From positions 204,022-268,021 of the forward strand of contig NZ_JBFRGR010000008.1 in the NCBI RefSeq assembly GCF_052115445.1: a stretch of DNA of 64,000 nucleotides, read 5' to 3'. This DNA comes from Paenibacillus_E sp052115445. GTDB taxonomy: Bacteria > Bacillota > Bacilli > Paenibacillales > NBRC-103111. The position numbers were made by a program, and so were the translations under genes. Of the stretch, positions 16,915-26,172 are shown one piece after another (position 1 is the first letter of the stretch; every line of letters starts with the position of its first letter). A model generated the notes under the pieces. That model searched no databases. It was not told the DNA's origin and worked only from the letters and a program-made list of their open reading frames with translations.

Positions 16915-18084
16915 ATGAATCATTATCATGAAGATCTCCAAGCCATTTATGAAGAAATGGTGGGTTGGAGACGTTATTTACATCAGCATCCTGAGCTATC
17001 CTACCATGAATATCAGACCGCAGAATTTGTAGCGAAGCATTTGCTAAGCTGGGATATTGAAGTGCGTACTGGCGTAGGCGGAAATGGTGTTGTTGGTTTG
17101 CTTCGCGGCAATGGCGAAGGACCGACGGTTGCTCTGCGTGCAGACATGGATGCTCTCCCCATTCAGGATGAGAAGAACTGTGACTATACATCAACTAAGA
17201 ACGGGATTATGCATGCCTGTGGACATGATGCACATACATCAACTTTGCTTGGGATTGCCAAGGTTGCAAGCATGCATCGGACGGAGATCAAAGGGAATCT
17301 GGTTTTTCTATTCCAGCATGCTGAAGAAATTTCACCAGGTGGAGCTGACTCGATGATCAAAGACGGCGCTCTGGATGGTGTAGATGCTGTATTCGGCGTT
17401 CATTTATGGACACCGTTCCCTGTTGGTCATGTTTACACGCGATCTGGGCCTTTCATGGCCGCGCCAGATGAATTCACGATTCGCATCCAAGGCAAAGGCG
17501 GACATGGCGGGTTACCCCACCAAACGATTGACAGCGTGTACGTCGCCTCACAATTAGTCGTTAACTTGCAATCGATTGTGAGCCGCCAAGTTGACCCTGT
17601 TGAGCCTTGTGTGGTCAGTGTAGGCTCGTTCCATGGCGGGACTAGCTTCAATGTCATTGCTGAAACGAGTGTACTTAACGGAACTGTACGTACCTTCAAT
17701 CCAGAATTAAGACAAGAAGTGAGAACACGCATGGAGAGAATCGTGCAGGCTACTTGTGACATGTCGCAAGCTACCTACGAGATGGATTATAAGCTAGGCT
17801 ATCCGACCGTAATCAATGATGCGAATGAAGCAGCCCGTTTCTTTCAAGTTGGCGCGGCTTTGTTTGGTGAAGAGGCTGTACATGAATCCCCTCTTATTAT
17901 GGCCGGAGAAGACTTTTCCTATTATTTGCAAGAGAAGCCGGGCTGCTTTATGTTCGTAGGTGCTGGTAATGTAGAAGCAGGCATTGTATATCCTCATCAC
18001 CACCCGAAATTCGATATAGATGAAAGATCTATGCTGAACGCAGCGAATTTACTCCTGTCTATGGCCTTGGATTATATGGCATGA
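16915..18084 (+). CDS. M20-family amidohydrolase (N-acyl-amino-acid / IAA-conjugate hydrolase type)
   Basis: The 389-residue cytoplasmic metallopeptidase of subfamily M20D has RADMDALP, HACGHDAHTS with the metal-binding Cys-Gly-His-Asp, QHAEEISPGG with the catalytic glutamates, and a dimerisation domain around GKGGHGGLPH. It should hydrolyse N-acylated amino acids; the exact substrate (acetyl, indole-acetyl or hippurate) cannot be told from sequence. The ATG at 16915 has AGGAGG 11 bases upstream, while a GTG at 16903 overlaps that ribosome site. A CBS-domain gene follows 76 bases later. Confidence 0.93.
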   Translation: MNHYHEDLQAIYEEMVGWRRYLHQHPELSYHEYQTAEFVAKHLLSWDIEVRTGVGGNGVVGLLRGNGEGPTVALRADMDALPIQDEKNCDYTSTKNGIMHACGHDAHTSTLLGIAKVASMHRTEIKGNLVFLFQHAEEISPGGADSMIKDGALDGVDAVFGVHLWTPFPVGHVYTRSGPFMAAPDEFTIRIQGKGGHGGLPHQTIDSVYVASQLVVNLQSIVSRQVDPVEPCVVSVGSFHGGTSFNVIAETSVLNGTVRTFNPELRQEVRTRMERIVQATCDMSQATYEMDYKLGYPTVINDANEAARFFQVGAALFGEEAVHESPLIMAGEDFSYYLQEKPGCFMFVGAGNVEAGIVYPHHHPKFDIDERSMLNAANLLLSMALDYMA

Positions 18085-18160
18085 ATGCCTTATGTGCTTT
18101 GGTGAATGCTAATGTAGCAATTATTTGTTGCCTTACATGACACCAAGGAGGATGATGAGA

Positions 18161-18601
18161 ATGTCGGATAAATTAGTGAAGGACATCATGAGTAAAGACT
18201 GCGTGACGGTTACCTTACTGGATAATGTGTTCGAGATTGCTTTGAAAATGAAACAGCACGACATTGGATTTGTTGGGGTTCTCGACGGGGATACCTTCAT
18301 AGGCGGTGTGACGGATCGGGATCTTGTTATTCGAGGCTATGCGGAAAAGCATTCAGGGTCAACGGCTGTAGAAACCGTCATGACGAAGGGGATGACCACC
18401 GTATCTCCTAATACGACTGTTGATGAAGCCGCTAAGATCATGGCACAGCACCAAATTAGGCGCTTACCCGTCATTGATAATGGGAAGCTTGTCGGTATTG
18501 TAGCGATTGGCGATTTGGCGATTAGAGGGAATTATGAAGATGAGGCTGGCGAAGCCTTAAGTCAAATTTCGAAAGAACGAACGCTTGTTGGAAGTCATTA
18601 A
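18161..18601 (+). CDS. CBS-domain pair protein
   Basis: The 146-residue protein is made almost only of two CBS domains: VKDIMSKDCVTVTLLDN...GGVTDRDLV and VMTKGMTTVSPNTTVDEAAKIMAQHQIRRLPV...VGIVAIGDLA. CBS pairs bind adenosyl ligands and usually act as energy sensors. No catalytic or ACT domain is present, so it is not AcuB. The ATG at 18161 (MSDKLVKDIM) has AAGGAGG nine bases upstream. The last ~15 residues are a short charged tail. It may be co-transcribed with the upstream amidohydrolase. Confidence 0.9.
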   Translation: MSDKLVKDIMSKDCVTVTLLDNVFEIALKMKQHDIGFVGVLDGDTFIGGVTDRDLVIRGYAEKHSGSTAVETVMTKGMTTVSPNTTVDEAAKIMAQHQIRRLPVIDNGKLVGIVAIGDLAIRGNYEDEAGEALSQISKERTLVGSH

Positions 18602-18620
18602 AGAAGTCGATTCTCATGTG

Positions 18621-18659
18621 AAAGCAGCTTTCCCGAATGGAGGGAGGGTTGCTTTTTTT
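18621..18659 (+). terminator. Terminator after the CBS-domain gene
   Basis: AAAGCAGCTTTCCC pairs with GGGAGGGTTGCTTT with small internal mismatches, followed by a T-run. Confidence 0.75.
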
Positions 18660-18734
18660 CATATTCTCTTTACGAGGTGCATCCAAGTGAGCGATAATAA
18701 TAACGAACTGGTGAANGGGGTTCGTATAGAATAG

Positions 18735-20840
18735 ATGAGCACGTTTGAAGAGAACGCTTCCATGGGATTTATCATTCTAGATTCAAACTGGCATTTTATA
18801 TACGCAAACGACTATGGTGCAAGTATTTTAAATCGATCTCCTGAAGAACTTCTTGGCAAAATGGCGTGGGCAGAGTTCCCAGCTGCTATTCGGCATGCTT
18901 CCTACAGTTATTTTCATCAAGCTCGCAAAAGTGGTAAAGAAACTTCATTCAAAGAATATGTAAAACCATCCAATCAATGGATACATGTTAGTGCCTATCC
19001 CGTTGGTGAGAACTTACATATTGTTATTCGTAAAACAGAAATGCTTGCCAATCATTTTGCCATGGAAAAAGATATCTATCAAAAGTACACAAACTATGTT
19101 CAAGATCTCATTACATTGACATCAGAGGATGGCATTCTACTCTATGTATCGCCCTCGGTAAAAAACCTTCTTGGATTTGAACTGGAGGATATGTACGGTG
19201 CAAGCGTATTAGCTTTTTGTCACCCGGAAGATATCGATGGGTTGAAGAACATTTTTATCAACGAAAAAGAGTGTGCTACGAATGATCAAGGAATTGTAAC
19301 CTGTCGTTTTCTTCACAAAAAGGGTTGGTATGTTTGGTTGGAAAATAAATTTAAGTGGTTATCGGACGAGCAAGGTAAACGTACTCAGAATTTAGGGATT
19401 TGGCGTGATATATCAGAACGTAAGATTGTTGAAGATCGGTTCGTACAGGCACAACGTTTAGGTCAATTCGGCAGCTTTGAACGAGATTTGGATGAAGATT
19501 CCATTGCATGGTCGGACGAAATGTTCCGAATACATGGGCTAGAACCTGCTTTAAGAATAGATTTGTGTAAAGCGATGGAGCCCATATTCGTAGATGACCG
19601 TGAGAAAGTAGCACTCGCGATTAAGCAAGCCATACTGGTTGGAATGTCGGATATAGAATACAAGATTACACGACAGGATGGCGATATCCGTCATTTGCGT
19701 TCCCAAATTGAACGAGTGGTTCTAGATGGGGGGCGAATGGCCGTACGTGGATTGGTTCATGATATTACCATTCACAAACGAGTTGAGCATGAGTTGATCC
19801 AAAGTAAAGCTAAATTGGAAATTGCTCAAGAAATAGCAGGTTTGGGTCATTATGAGTGGGATACAATTAATAACATGGTGTATGTATCAGATGAATTGAA
19901 CGCGTTATTTGGTTGCAAAGATGCGGTCCAAACGTTGCCTATTGAGGTACTTCATGAAAGTATACACCCTGAGGATAATTTAAGAATGAAGATGGCCATA
20001 AAAAAAGCCTTACATGAAGGGACAATGGATCTCATTTTTAGAGTCGTAGTTAGAGACGAGGTGCGCATTCTGCATACCTTAGCCAAGACTACGTATGATG
20101 AGTGGGGAAGAGCGCTGTGTTTATTCGGCACAGTTCAGGATATTACAGTTCAAAAACAGACGGAGGAGTTGCTTCGTAAAACGGAGAAATTGCATGTAGC
20201 TGGCCAATTGGCTGCTGGTATTGCTCATGAGATTCGTAATCCGTTGACGGCGCTTAAGGGCTTCGTGAAGCTGATGTGCCACGCCAATGAAGAAAGTAAA
20301 ATGCGCTATTATCATATCATGCAAGAAGAGTTTAATCGGATTGAGTTGATTCTCGGAGAATTGCTCATTCTTGCCAAGCCGCAAGCCGTTGCTTACATGC
20401 CGCATGACCCTGTAACGATACTTGAAGAAGTGATACAGCTCTTAAATACGGAAGCCATCATGAATAATGTTGAAATTATGCTGATTGCCAATACGATTCT
20501 TTCATCTGTCAATTGTGAGCGTAATCAAATCAAGCAAGTTTTTGTCAACGTGATCAAAAATGCGATTGAAGCGATGCCAACTGGCGGCATATTGACTATT
20601 ACAGCACAAAATCAAGCTAACGGCGTCAACCTGCAGTTTGTGGATCAAGGCCAAGGTATTTCAGAGGATAGACTGCCGCGGATAGGTGAACCCTTTTACA
20701 CGACAAAGGAAAAAGGGACAGGGCTTGGTATGATGGTGAGTTTTACAATCATTGAAGAGCACCACGGTGTGATCCGATATCAAAGTAAGCTAGGCGTTGG
20801 AACGACGGTCAGTATTCAATTACCGTCATCTGTACAGTAA
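18735..20840 (+). CDS. Multi-PAS sensor histidine kinase (sporulation-kinase type)
   Basis: The 701-residue protein has no clear membrane segment. Four PAS-like units follow each other (about 5-110, 120-235, 245-350, 365-480), then a HisKA domain with His498 in GIAHEIRNPLTALKGF and a HATPase domain (N box KNAIEAMPTGG, G boxes DQGQGIS and GTGLGM). The last half resembles B. subtilis KinA/KinE-type kinases that feed the Spo0A phosphorelay, and no response regulator is next to it. The codon before the ATG at 18735 is TAG, so no upstream extension is possible in this frame; the ribosome site is weak, and N at 18717 lies just upstream. A later start (MGFIILDSN) cannot be excluded. Confidence 0.88.
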   Translation: MSTFEENASMGFIILDSNWHFIYANDYGASILNRSPEELLGKMAWAEFPAAIRHASYSYFHQARKSGKETSFKEYVKPSNQWIHVSAYPVGENLHIVIRKTEMLANHFAMEKDIYQKYTNYVQDLITLTSEDGILLYVSPSVKNLLGFELEDMYGASVLAFCHPEDIDGLKNIFINEKECATNDQGIVTCRFLHKKGWYVWLENKFKWLSDEQGKRTQNLGIWRDISERKIVEDRFVQAQRLGQFGSFERDLDEDSIAWSDEMFRIHGLEPALRIDLCKAMEPIFVDDREKVALAIKQAILVGMSDIEYKITRQDGDIRHLRSQIERVVLDGGRMAVRGLVHDITIHKRVEHELIQSKAKLEIAQEIAGLGHYEWDTINNMVYVSDELNALFGCKDAVQTLPIEVLHESIHPEDNLRMKMAIKKALHEGTMDLIFRVVVRDEVRILHTLAKTTYDEWGRALCLFGTVQDITVQKQTEELLRKTEKLHVAGQLAAGIAHEIRNPLTALKGFVKLMCHANEESKMRYYHIMQEEFNRIELILGELLILAKPQAVAYMPHDPVTILEEVIQLLNTEAIMNNVEIMLIANTILSSVNCERNQIKQVFVNVIKNAIEAMPTGGILTITAQNQANGVNLQFVDQGQGISEDRLPRIGEPFYTTKEKGTGLGMMVSFTIIEEHHGVIRYQSKLGVGTTVSIQLPSSVQ

Positions 20841-20976
20841 ACTTGGTCTCAAACGTGTGTAACTGTCAAAGTTCGCAATAAGGTAGTCAATCTGCGACAA
20901 GATGCCTCCTCTTAAATATGCTAAAGTGAAAACGTGCTTAATAATTGTGAATCTGACAAGAAAAAGGTGACGTACA

Positions 20977-22128
20977 GTGGAGAAAGTAAGGATTGGTATC
21001 GTTGGTCTAGGTAACATGGGAACTGGACATGCCAAATATTTAGTGAATAATGAAGTCAAAGGCGGCGTTCTTACCGCTATTTGTGAACCGCGAGCAGATC
21101 GTCTAGAGTGGGCAAAGGAAAATCTTGGTGAAGGTGTCAAGCTATTTGATAATCTTGATGATTTTCTGGCTTCTGGCTTGATTGATGGGGTTTTGATCGC
21201 AACGCCTCACTATGATCACCCTGAAACAGCTGTACGCGCTTTCCAAGCAGGCATGCATGTTATTTGTGAAAAGCCGGCTGGCGTGTATACCAAACAAGTG
21301 CGTCAAATGAATGAAGCAGCAGAAGCTTCAGGTAAAGTATTCAGCATGATGTACAATCAACGTACAAATCCTCTATATAAAAAATTAAAGGATCTGGTTT
21401 CTTCTGGTGAACTAGGTGAGATTCGCAGAACGAACTGGATTATTACCAATTGGTATAGATCACAAAGCTATTACGATTCAGGCGGCTGGCGTGCAACTTG
21501 GGCTGGAGAAGGCGGCGGTGTACTTATTAACCAAGATCCGCATCAACTTGACCTATGGCAGTGGACGATTGATATGATGCCGAAGCGTGTTCGTGCATTC
21601 TGTTATTTCGGGAAGCACCGCAATATCGAAGTTGAAGATGATGTAACGGCATTCGTTGAGTATGAAAATGGCGCAACAGGCTTGTTCGTGACGACAACAG
21701 GGGAAGCACCTGGGACGAATCGATTCGAGTTGTCCGGGGACCGAGGTAAAATCGTCATTGAAGATGGCAAGTTGACGTTCTGGCGTTTGCGCGTTTCCGA
21801 AAGAGAATTCAATGAAACGTACAAAGGCGGCTTTGGTCAACCGGAATGTTGGAAATGTGAAATCCCAGTTGAAGGTAAAGAAACGGGCCACATGGGGATC
21901 ACACAGAACTTTGTTGATGCCATTCTTCATGGTACACCATTGATTGCTCCAGGAGCGGAAGGCATTAAAGGCTTAATGATTTCCAATGCGATCATGCTCT
22001 CAACATTCACGGACAACTGGGTTGATTTGCCGATCGACGAAGATCTTTTTGAACAGCATTTACAAGAGAAAATCAAAAATTCCAAATCAAGTAAAGAAGC
22101 AGGCTCCTTTAAAACACTTGATGTCTAA
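20977..22128 (+). CDS. Gfo/Idh/MocA family oxidoreductase (first of two)
   Basis: The 383-residue protein has an N-terminal NAD(P)-binding Rossmann fold (IGIVGLGNMGTGHA) and the CEKPAG motif with the conserved Lys, followed by the GFO/IDH/MocA C-terminal domain (GGGVLINQDPHQLD). These enzymes oxidise or reduce sugars, inositols or related compounds; the substrate is not evident. The GTG start at 20977 has AAAGGTGA six bases upstream. It is separated by only 20 bases from a second, divergent family member, so the two probably form an operon acting on one pathway. Confidence 0.92.
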   Translation: MEKVRIGIVGLGNMGTGHAKYLVNNEVKGGVLTAICEPRADRLEWAKENLGEGVKLFDNLDDFLASGLIDGVLIATPHYDHPETAVRAFQAGMHVICEKPAGVYTKQVRQMNEAAEASGKVFSMMYNQRTNPLYKKLKDLVSSGELGEIRRTNWIITNWYRSQSYYDSGGWRATWAGEGGGVLINQDPHQLDLWQWTIDMMPKRVRAFCYFGKHRNIEVEDDVTAFVEYENGATGLFVTTTGEAPGTNRFELSGDRGKIVIEDGKLTFWRLRVSEREFNETYKGGFGQPECWKCEIPVEGKETGHMGITQNFVDAILHGTPLIAPGAEGIKGLMISNAIMLSTFTDNWVDLPIDEDLFEQHLQEKIKNSKSSKEAGSFKTLDV

Positions 22129-22148
22129 GATCATGGGGGAAAATCGAT

Positions 22149-23222
22149 ATGCAAAAAAATGATGGCATGAATTATGCGCCAAAAGGGAAACCGAACCTTG
22201 TTGTTCAAAAAGGGGAGTTTACCTTTGCAGTAATTGCGTTGGATCATGGTCATATTTATGGCATGAGTAACGGACTTCTAGAAGCCGGCGCTGAACTTAA
22301 ATGGGTGTACGATCAAGACCCAGCGAAAGTAGCGGCATTTGTCGCGAAGTTTCCTCAGGCTCAGATTGCTGCTTCTGAAGATGAGATTCTTCATGATCCA
22401 GAAGTGAAGCTTGTCGCTTCCGCAGCTGTACCTTCAGAGCGTGGTCCTCTCGGGATTCGTGTGATGGAGCATGGCAAGGACTATTTCACAGATAAAACAC
22501 CATTTACTTCCCTGGATCAGCTTGCTGCGGCGAAGGCCGTAGTTGAAACAACAGGACGTAAGTATGCTGTTTACTATAGTGAGCGACTTCACGTGGAAAG
22601 TGCGGTTTTCGCGGGTCAATTGATTGAAGAAGGCGCGATTGGTCGCGTGGTTCAAGTGATTGGCTTAGGACCTCACCGTTTGAATGCCTCAAGCCGTCCG
22701 GATTGGTTTTTCGAGAAGGATAAATATGGCGGTATTCTATGTGATATCGGCAGCCATCAAATCGAGCAGTTCCTCTTCTATTCGGGCTGTAAAGATGCGA
22801 CAGTCGTTAGCAGTAAAGTAGCGAACTATCATGCGAAGGATTATCCGGAGCTAGAGGATTTCGGCGATGCGACACTGATTGGGGACAATGGGGCAACGAA
22901 TTATTTCCGTGTAGACTGGCTGACACCTAATGGCTTAGGAACATGGGGAGACGGGCGCACATTGATTCTTGGAACTGAGGGTTATATCGAGCTGCGTAAA
23001 TATATTGATATTGCTCGTGATCCGCAGGGGGATCAGTTGTATCTAGTCAACCAACAAGGAGAAAAGCACTACAGTCTGCATGGACAAGTAGGCTTTCCTT
23101 TCTTCGGTCAGTTGATTCTGGATTGCATTCATCGTACAGAAAATGCGATGACACAAGCGCATACATTCAAAGCGGCTGAATTGTGCTTGATTGCCCAAGA
23201 GAAAGCCGTTCGTGTGGAGTAG
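22149..23222 (+). CDS. Gfo/Idh/MocA family oxidoreductase (second of two)
   Basis: The 357-residue protein belongs to the same fold as its neighbour but is only distantly similar to it. The N-terminal domain is less typical (FAVIALDHGHIYGMSNGL), the usual EKP is replaced by DKTPFTSLDQL, and GGILCDIGSHQIEQFLF marks the C-terminal domain. GGGGG lies nine bases before the ATG. Its 3' end overlaps the convergent LysR gene by 56 bases. Substrate unknown. Confidence 0.88.
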   Translation: MQKNDGMNYAPKGKPNLVVQKGEFTFAVIALDHGHIYGMSNGLLEAGAELKWVYDQDPAKVAAFVAKFPQAQIAASEDEILHDPEVKLVASAAVPSERGPLGIRVMEHGKDYFTDKTPFTSLDQLAAAKAVVETTGRKYAVYYSERLHVESAVFAGQLIEEGAIGRVVQVIGLGPHRLNASSRPDWFFEKDKYGGILCDIGSHQIEQFLFYSGCKDATVVSSKVANYHAKDYPELEDFGDATLIGDNGATNYFRVDWLTPNGLGTWGDGRTLILGTEGYIELRKYIDIARDPQGDQLYLVNQQGEKHYSLHGQVGFPFFGQLILDCIHRTENAMTQAHTFKAAELCLIAQEKAVRVE

Positions 23223-24093
23223 TTTCACACATCAGCTGGATGAAGTTTGTCAAGGGTACAGATAATTGTCTTTTGGCATGATAGCATAATTGCACATTCA
23301 ATTTAAAATTCGGGTAGTTCAGCGGTAATATCGCTAACTGCCCGTTTTGTGTTTCCGTTGTTACGGTCGTTCTTGGTAGTAAGCAAAGGCCGAGCCCGTG
23401 CATAGCGCATTTTTTGATCGTTTCATAGTTGTTAATCTCATAGGTGAGTGTATACTGCACATTATGTTTACGCAGCATCGTTTCAAATAATTTCCGACAA
23501 CGTCCTCCTGATATGGACATCAGAATTTCAGCGCCATTAAGATCCTCCGGTATAATAGCCGATTTCGCGGCTAAGGGGTGATCAGGTGCTGCCACAATGA
23601 CAAATTCCTCTTCCTGTATCGTCCGATAGATTAAATCAGGATCGCTGAGTTCCTTGTCGACGATGAACCCTAAATCGCATTCGCCTGCCTTCAGCGCACG
23701 GGACGTATCATTTTCCATTAATTCATTGATGGTGATTGTAATGTTTGGAAAGCACTTTTTGAAAGCACCGAGAAACGGCGGCAGCATGTAGGAGAAGAGC
23801 GTTGTTTCGTGTGTGCCAATCATAAAGCTTCCTGTCGTTTGACCAGCTACATTGATTTTGGATTCCTCATATAATTTCAAAATTTTCGCTGCATATCGCA
23901 GTAAAATGTCCCCCGCAGGCGTAGGTCTCATCTTTTTATCGATCCGCTCGAAGATTTCAACCCCGTATTCGATCTCTAGTTTTTGAATTTGGGAGGTCAC
24001 ACTAGACTGAGCGTAGCCCAATTTTTCGGAAGCCTTCGTAAAGTTTTGCCATTTCGCTACTTCGAGCAGTGTTTTATATAAGGTAAGATCCAT
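23167..24093 (-). CDS. LysR-type transcriptional regulator
   Basis: The 308-residue protein begins with a winged helix-turn-helix (MDLTLYKTLLEVAKWQNFTKASEKLGYAQSS shortened: residues 1-60) and continues with a periplasmic-binding-like effector domain. The ATG at 24093 has AAGGAG nine bases upstream; upstream in-frame codons to 24117 overlap that site. It is convergent with the two oxidoreductases, and its last 18 codons overlap the second one, so either gene could have a later-evolved extension. It may regulate the oxidoreductases, which is inference from position only. Confidence 0.9.
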   Translation of the reverse strand: MDLTLYKTLLEVAKWQNFTKASEKLGYAQSSVTSQIQKLEIEYGVEIFERIDKKMRPTPAGDILLRYAAKILKLYEESKINVAGQTTGSFMIGTHETTLFSYMLPPFLGAFKKCFPNITITINELMENDTSRALKAGECDLGFIVDKELSDPDLIYRTIQEEEFVIVAAPDHPLAAKSAIIPEDLNGAEILMSISGGRCRKLFETMLRKHNVQYTLTYEINNYETIKKCAMHGLGLCLLPRTTVTTETQNGQLAILPLNYPNFKLNVQLCYHAKRQLSVPLTNFIQLMCETTPHERLSLGQSSTIQPL

Positions 24094-24210
24094 CTGTATG
24101 CACTCCTTAACCATCACTATTTTCGATCGAAACGATCATTTATTATAGATAACTCTGGTACTTCTTGCCATGTTAAAATCAATTCCAACCAAAGGATGGG
24201 GGGAATTACC

Positions 24211-24399
24211 ATGTGGAACTTATACGAGATAGAGAAAAAATTTGAGGCTCATGTGAAAGATGTTGAAGCGCGCGCGAGGAAAGCACACTGGTACACGAAA
24301 GAGGAGAAAGTTGGTGTGCGCCCTGGCGTAGTTGCAAGTTGGGTGTCTATATTTGCCATCATTATTGTTGGGATTATCGCCGTGTATGAACTCTTTTGA
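24211..24399 (+). CDS. Small single-span membrane protein of unknown function
   Basis: The 62-residue product starts MWNLYEIEKKFEAHV, has a charged amphipathic N-terminal half and one hydrophobic segment at the C-terminus (VSIFAIIIVGIIAVYELF). GGGGGG lies seven bases before ATG 24211; an in-frame ATG at 24196 is itself part of that ribosome site. I do not recognise the family. It precedes the XPB helicase gene by 70 bases on the same strand. Confidence 0.65.
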   Translation: MWNLYEIEKKFEAHVKDVEARARKAHWYTKEEKVGVRPGVVASWVSIFAIIIVGIIAVYELF

Positions 24400-24469
24400 G
24401 ATACGTTAGCATGGAGTCCATGTTTAAATCAAGTACTTTCCCTTCATACTAAAGGAAAAAGGAGGGAAT

Positions 24470-26155
24470 ATGCGATTGACTATGGATCCTTCAAAGCCTC
24501 TGATTGTTCAGAGCGATTTATCTATCCTCCTCGAAACGAATCATCCTGAATTTGACAAGCTTCAAGGTAAGCTGGCTCGCTTTGCAGATCTAGTGAAAAG
24601 TCCAGAACATCTTCACACCTATCGGGTTACTCCATTGTCTTTATGGAATGCAGCTGCAGCAGGCATGGGGTTGGAAGAGATGACAGCTTGCTTACAGCAG
24701 CATGCCAAATTTGGTGTACCCTCAGCTGTGCTTAGCACGATTCGGAAATATACGAAGCGCTATGGGATTCTACGCATGTTGCATGTGGGGAAGGAACTCT
24801 TCTTGGTAAGCGAGGATACCGTCGTTTTCAAAGAAATTTGTGCCTATGAATCCTTGCAAAACTATCTCAAGGATGCACGTGGAGAACGGGCTATTGCCAT
24901 ATCACCGAGCCATCGGGGGATTTTGAAGCAAGAGTTAATGAAGCTCGGTTATCCCGTGGAGGATCTAGCTTCCTACCGCAGCGGAGAATTTCTGGAGATT
25001 CCTTGGCGTGACGAAGATCAGATGGATGAGCCTTTCCAACTGCGCGATTATCAAAAGCAAGCCGTAGACGCTTTTCAGCAGGTTGGCCATGGCGGAAGCG
25101 GTGTTCTGGTTCTCCCTTGCGGAGCAGGTAAGACGGTAGTGGGGATCGCCGCAATGGCGAAAGCAAGCTGTGCAACACTGATCCTTACCTCCAATGTAAC
25201 GTCAGTGAAGCAGTGGAAACGTGAAATATTAAGTAAGACCGGACTGACTAGCGATCAGGTGGGTGAGTATAATGGCACTACGAAGGAGATAAGGCCCATC
25301 ACCATTGCCACCTACCAAATTCTAACGCACCGCGGGAGCAAGGAGGCTGAATTCTCGCATTTGCGATTATTTAGCGAGAGGGAGTGGGGCCTCATCATTT
25401 ATGATGAGGTTCACCTTCTGCCTGCGCCCGTTTTTCGTGCGACTGCGGAGATACAAGCCACGCGCAGGCTCGGTTTAACGGCAACGCTAATTAGAGAAGA
25501 TGGCTTAGAGGGTGACGTGTTCTCATTAGTCGGGCCCAAGAAGTATGACATGGCGTGGAAGCAGCTCGAAACGATGGGGTGGCTGGCTAAGGTGACTTGC
25601 CAAGAAGTGCGGGTACCCCTGTCAATTATGGACCGAGATCGTTATCATGCCTCAGAATCTAGGCACCAGTTCCGGATCGCCGGAGAGAATACAGCGAAGC
25701 TTGCGGTCATTGATTATTTGTTGAAGCTCCATCCAGATGAACCGACGTTAATTATCGGTCAATATATTGATCAGCTTGAAGAAATTGCAATTCATACAGG
25801 TGCTCCCATGATATGCGGCAGTATCCCTCATGAACGTCGAGAAGAGTTATATGAGCGATTCAAAAAGGGGCAGCTCCCACTGCTCATCGTTTCCAAAGTG
25901 GCGAATTTCGCTGTCGATCTCCCAGATGCGGCGATTGCCATTCAGGTATCGGGAAGTTATGGCTCGAGGCAAGAAGAAGCACAACGATTGGGTCGAATTC
26001 TTCGGCCGAAGCGAAATGGTGAGAACACGGCCATCTTCTATTCACTCGTTAGCGCAGACACGAAAGAACAGGATTTCGCCATGAAGAGGCAGCTCTTTCT
26101 TGTAGAACAAGGCTATCAATACGAGATTACAAGCTGGAATGAAGCGATAAGATGA
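24470..26155 (+). CDS. XPB/Rad25-type DNA repair helicase
   Basis: The 561-residue superfamily 2 helicase has the features of XPB: a damage-recognition-like N-terminal region, Walker A GAGKT around residues 218-222, DEVH, the RED motif in TATLIREDGLEGD, and the C-terminal helicase motifs (QEEAQRLGRILRPK). Bacterial XPB homologues are implicated in DNA unwinding and repair. The ATG at 24470 is only four bases from AGGAGG; a TTG at 24476 or ATG at 24482 could be used instead. The next gene encodes a protein with the XPB/Ssl2-like helicase-associated domain, an arrangement known from Actinobacteria. Confidence 0.88.
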   Translation: MRLTMDPSKPLIVQSDLSILLETNHPEFDKLQGKLARFADLVKSPEHLHTYRVTPLSLWNAAAAGMGLEEMTACLQQHAKFGVPSAVLSTIRKYTKRYGILRMLHVGKELFLVSEDTVVFKEICAYESLQNYLKDARGERAIAISPSHRGILKQELMKLGYPVEDLASYRSGEFLEIPWRDEDQMDEPFQLRDYQKQAVDAFQQVGHGGSGVLVLPCGAGKTVVGIAAMAKASCATLILTSNVTSVKQWKREILSKTGLTSDQVGEYNGTTKEIRPITIATYQILTHRGSKEAEFSHLRLFSEREWGLIIYDEVHLLPAPVFRATAEIQATRRLGLTATLIREDGLEGDVFSLVGPKKYDMAWKQLETMGWLAKVTCQEVRVPLSIMDRDRYHASESRHQFRIAGENTAKLAVIDYLLKLHPDEPTLIIGQYIDQLEEIAIHTGAPMICGSIPHERREELYERFKKGQLPLLIVSKVANFAVDLPDAAIAIQVSGSYGSRQEEAQRLGRILRPKRNGENTAIFYSLVSADTKEQDFAMKRQLFLVEQGYQYEITSWNEAIR

Positions 26156-26172
26156 GGAGGTAGGCTTGGAAA

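Noticed and set aside
18161..18601. CBS protein as a displaced AcuB
   Set aside because: AcuB has CBS plus ACT domains; this protein is only the CBS pair and is 16 kb away.
18688..18729. GTG-initiated minicistron before the PAS kinase
   Set aside because: It has a fair GAGGTG site, but it is only 13 codons long, runs through an N and is out of frame with the kinase.
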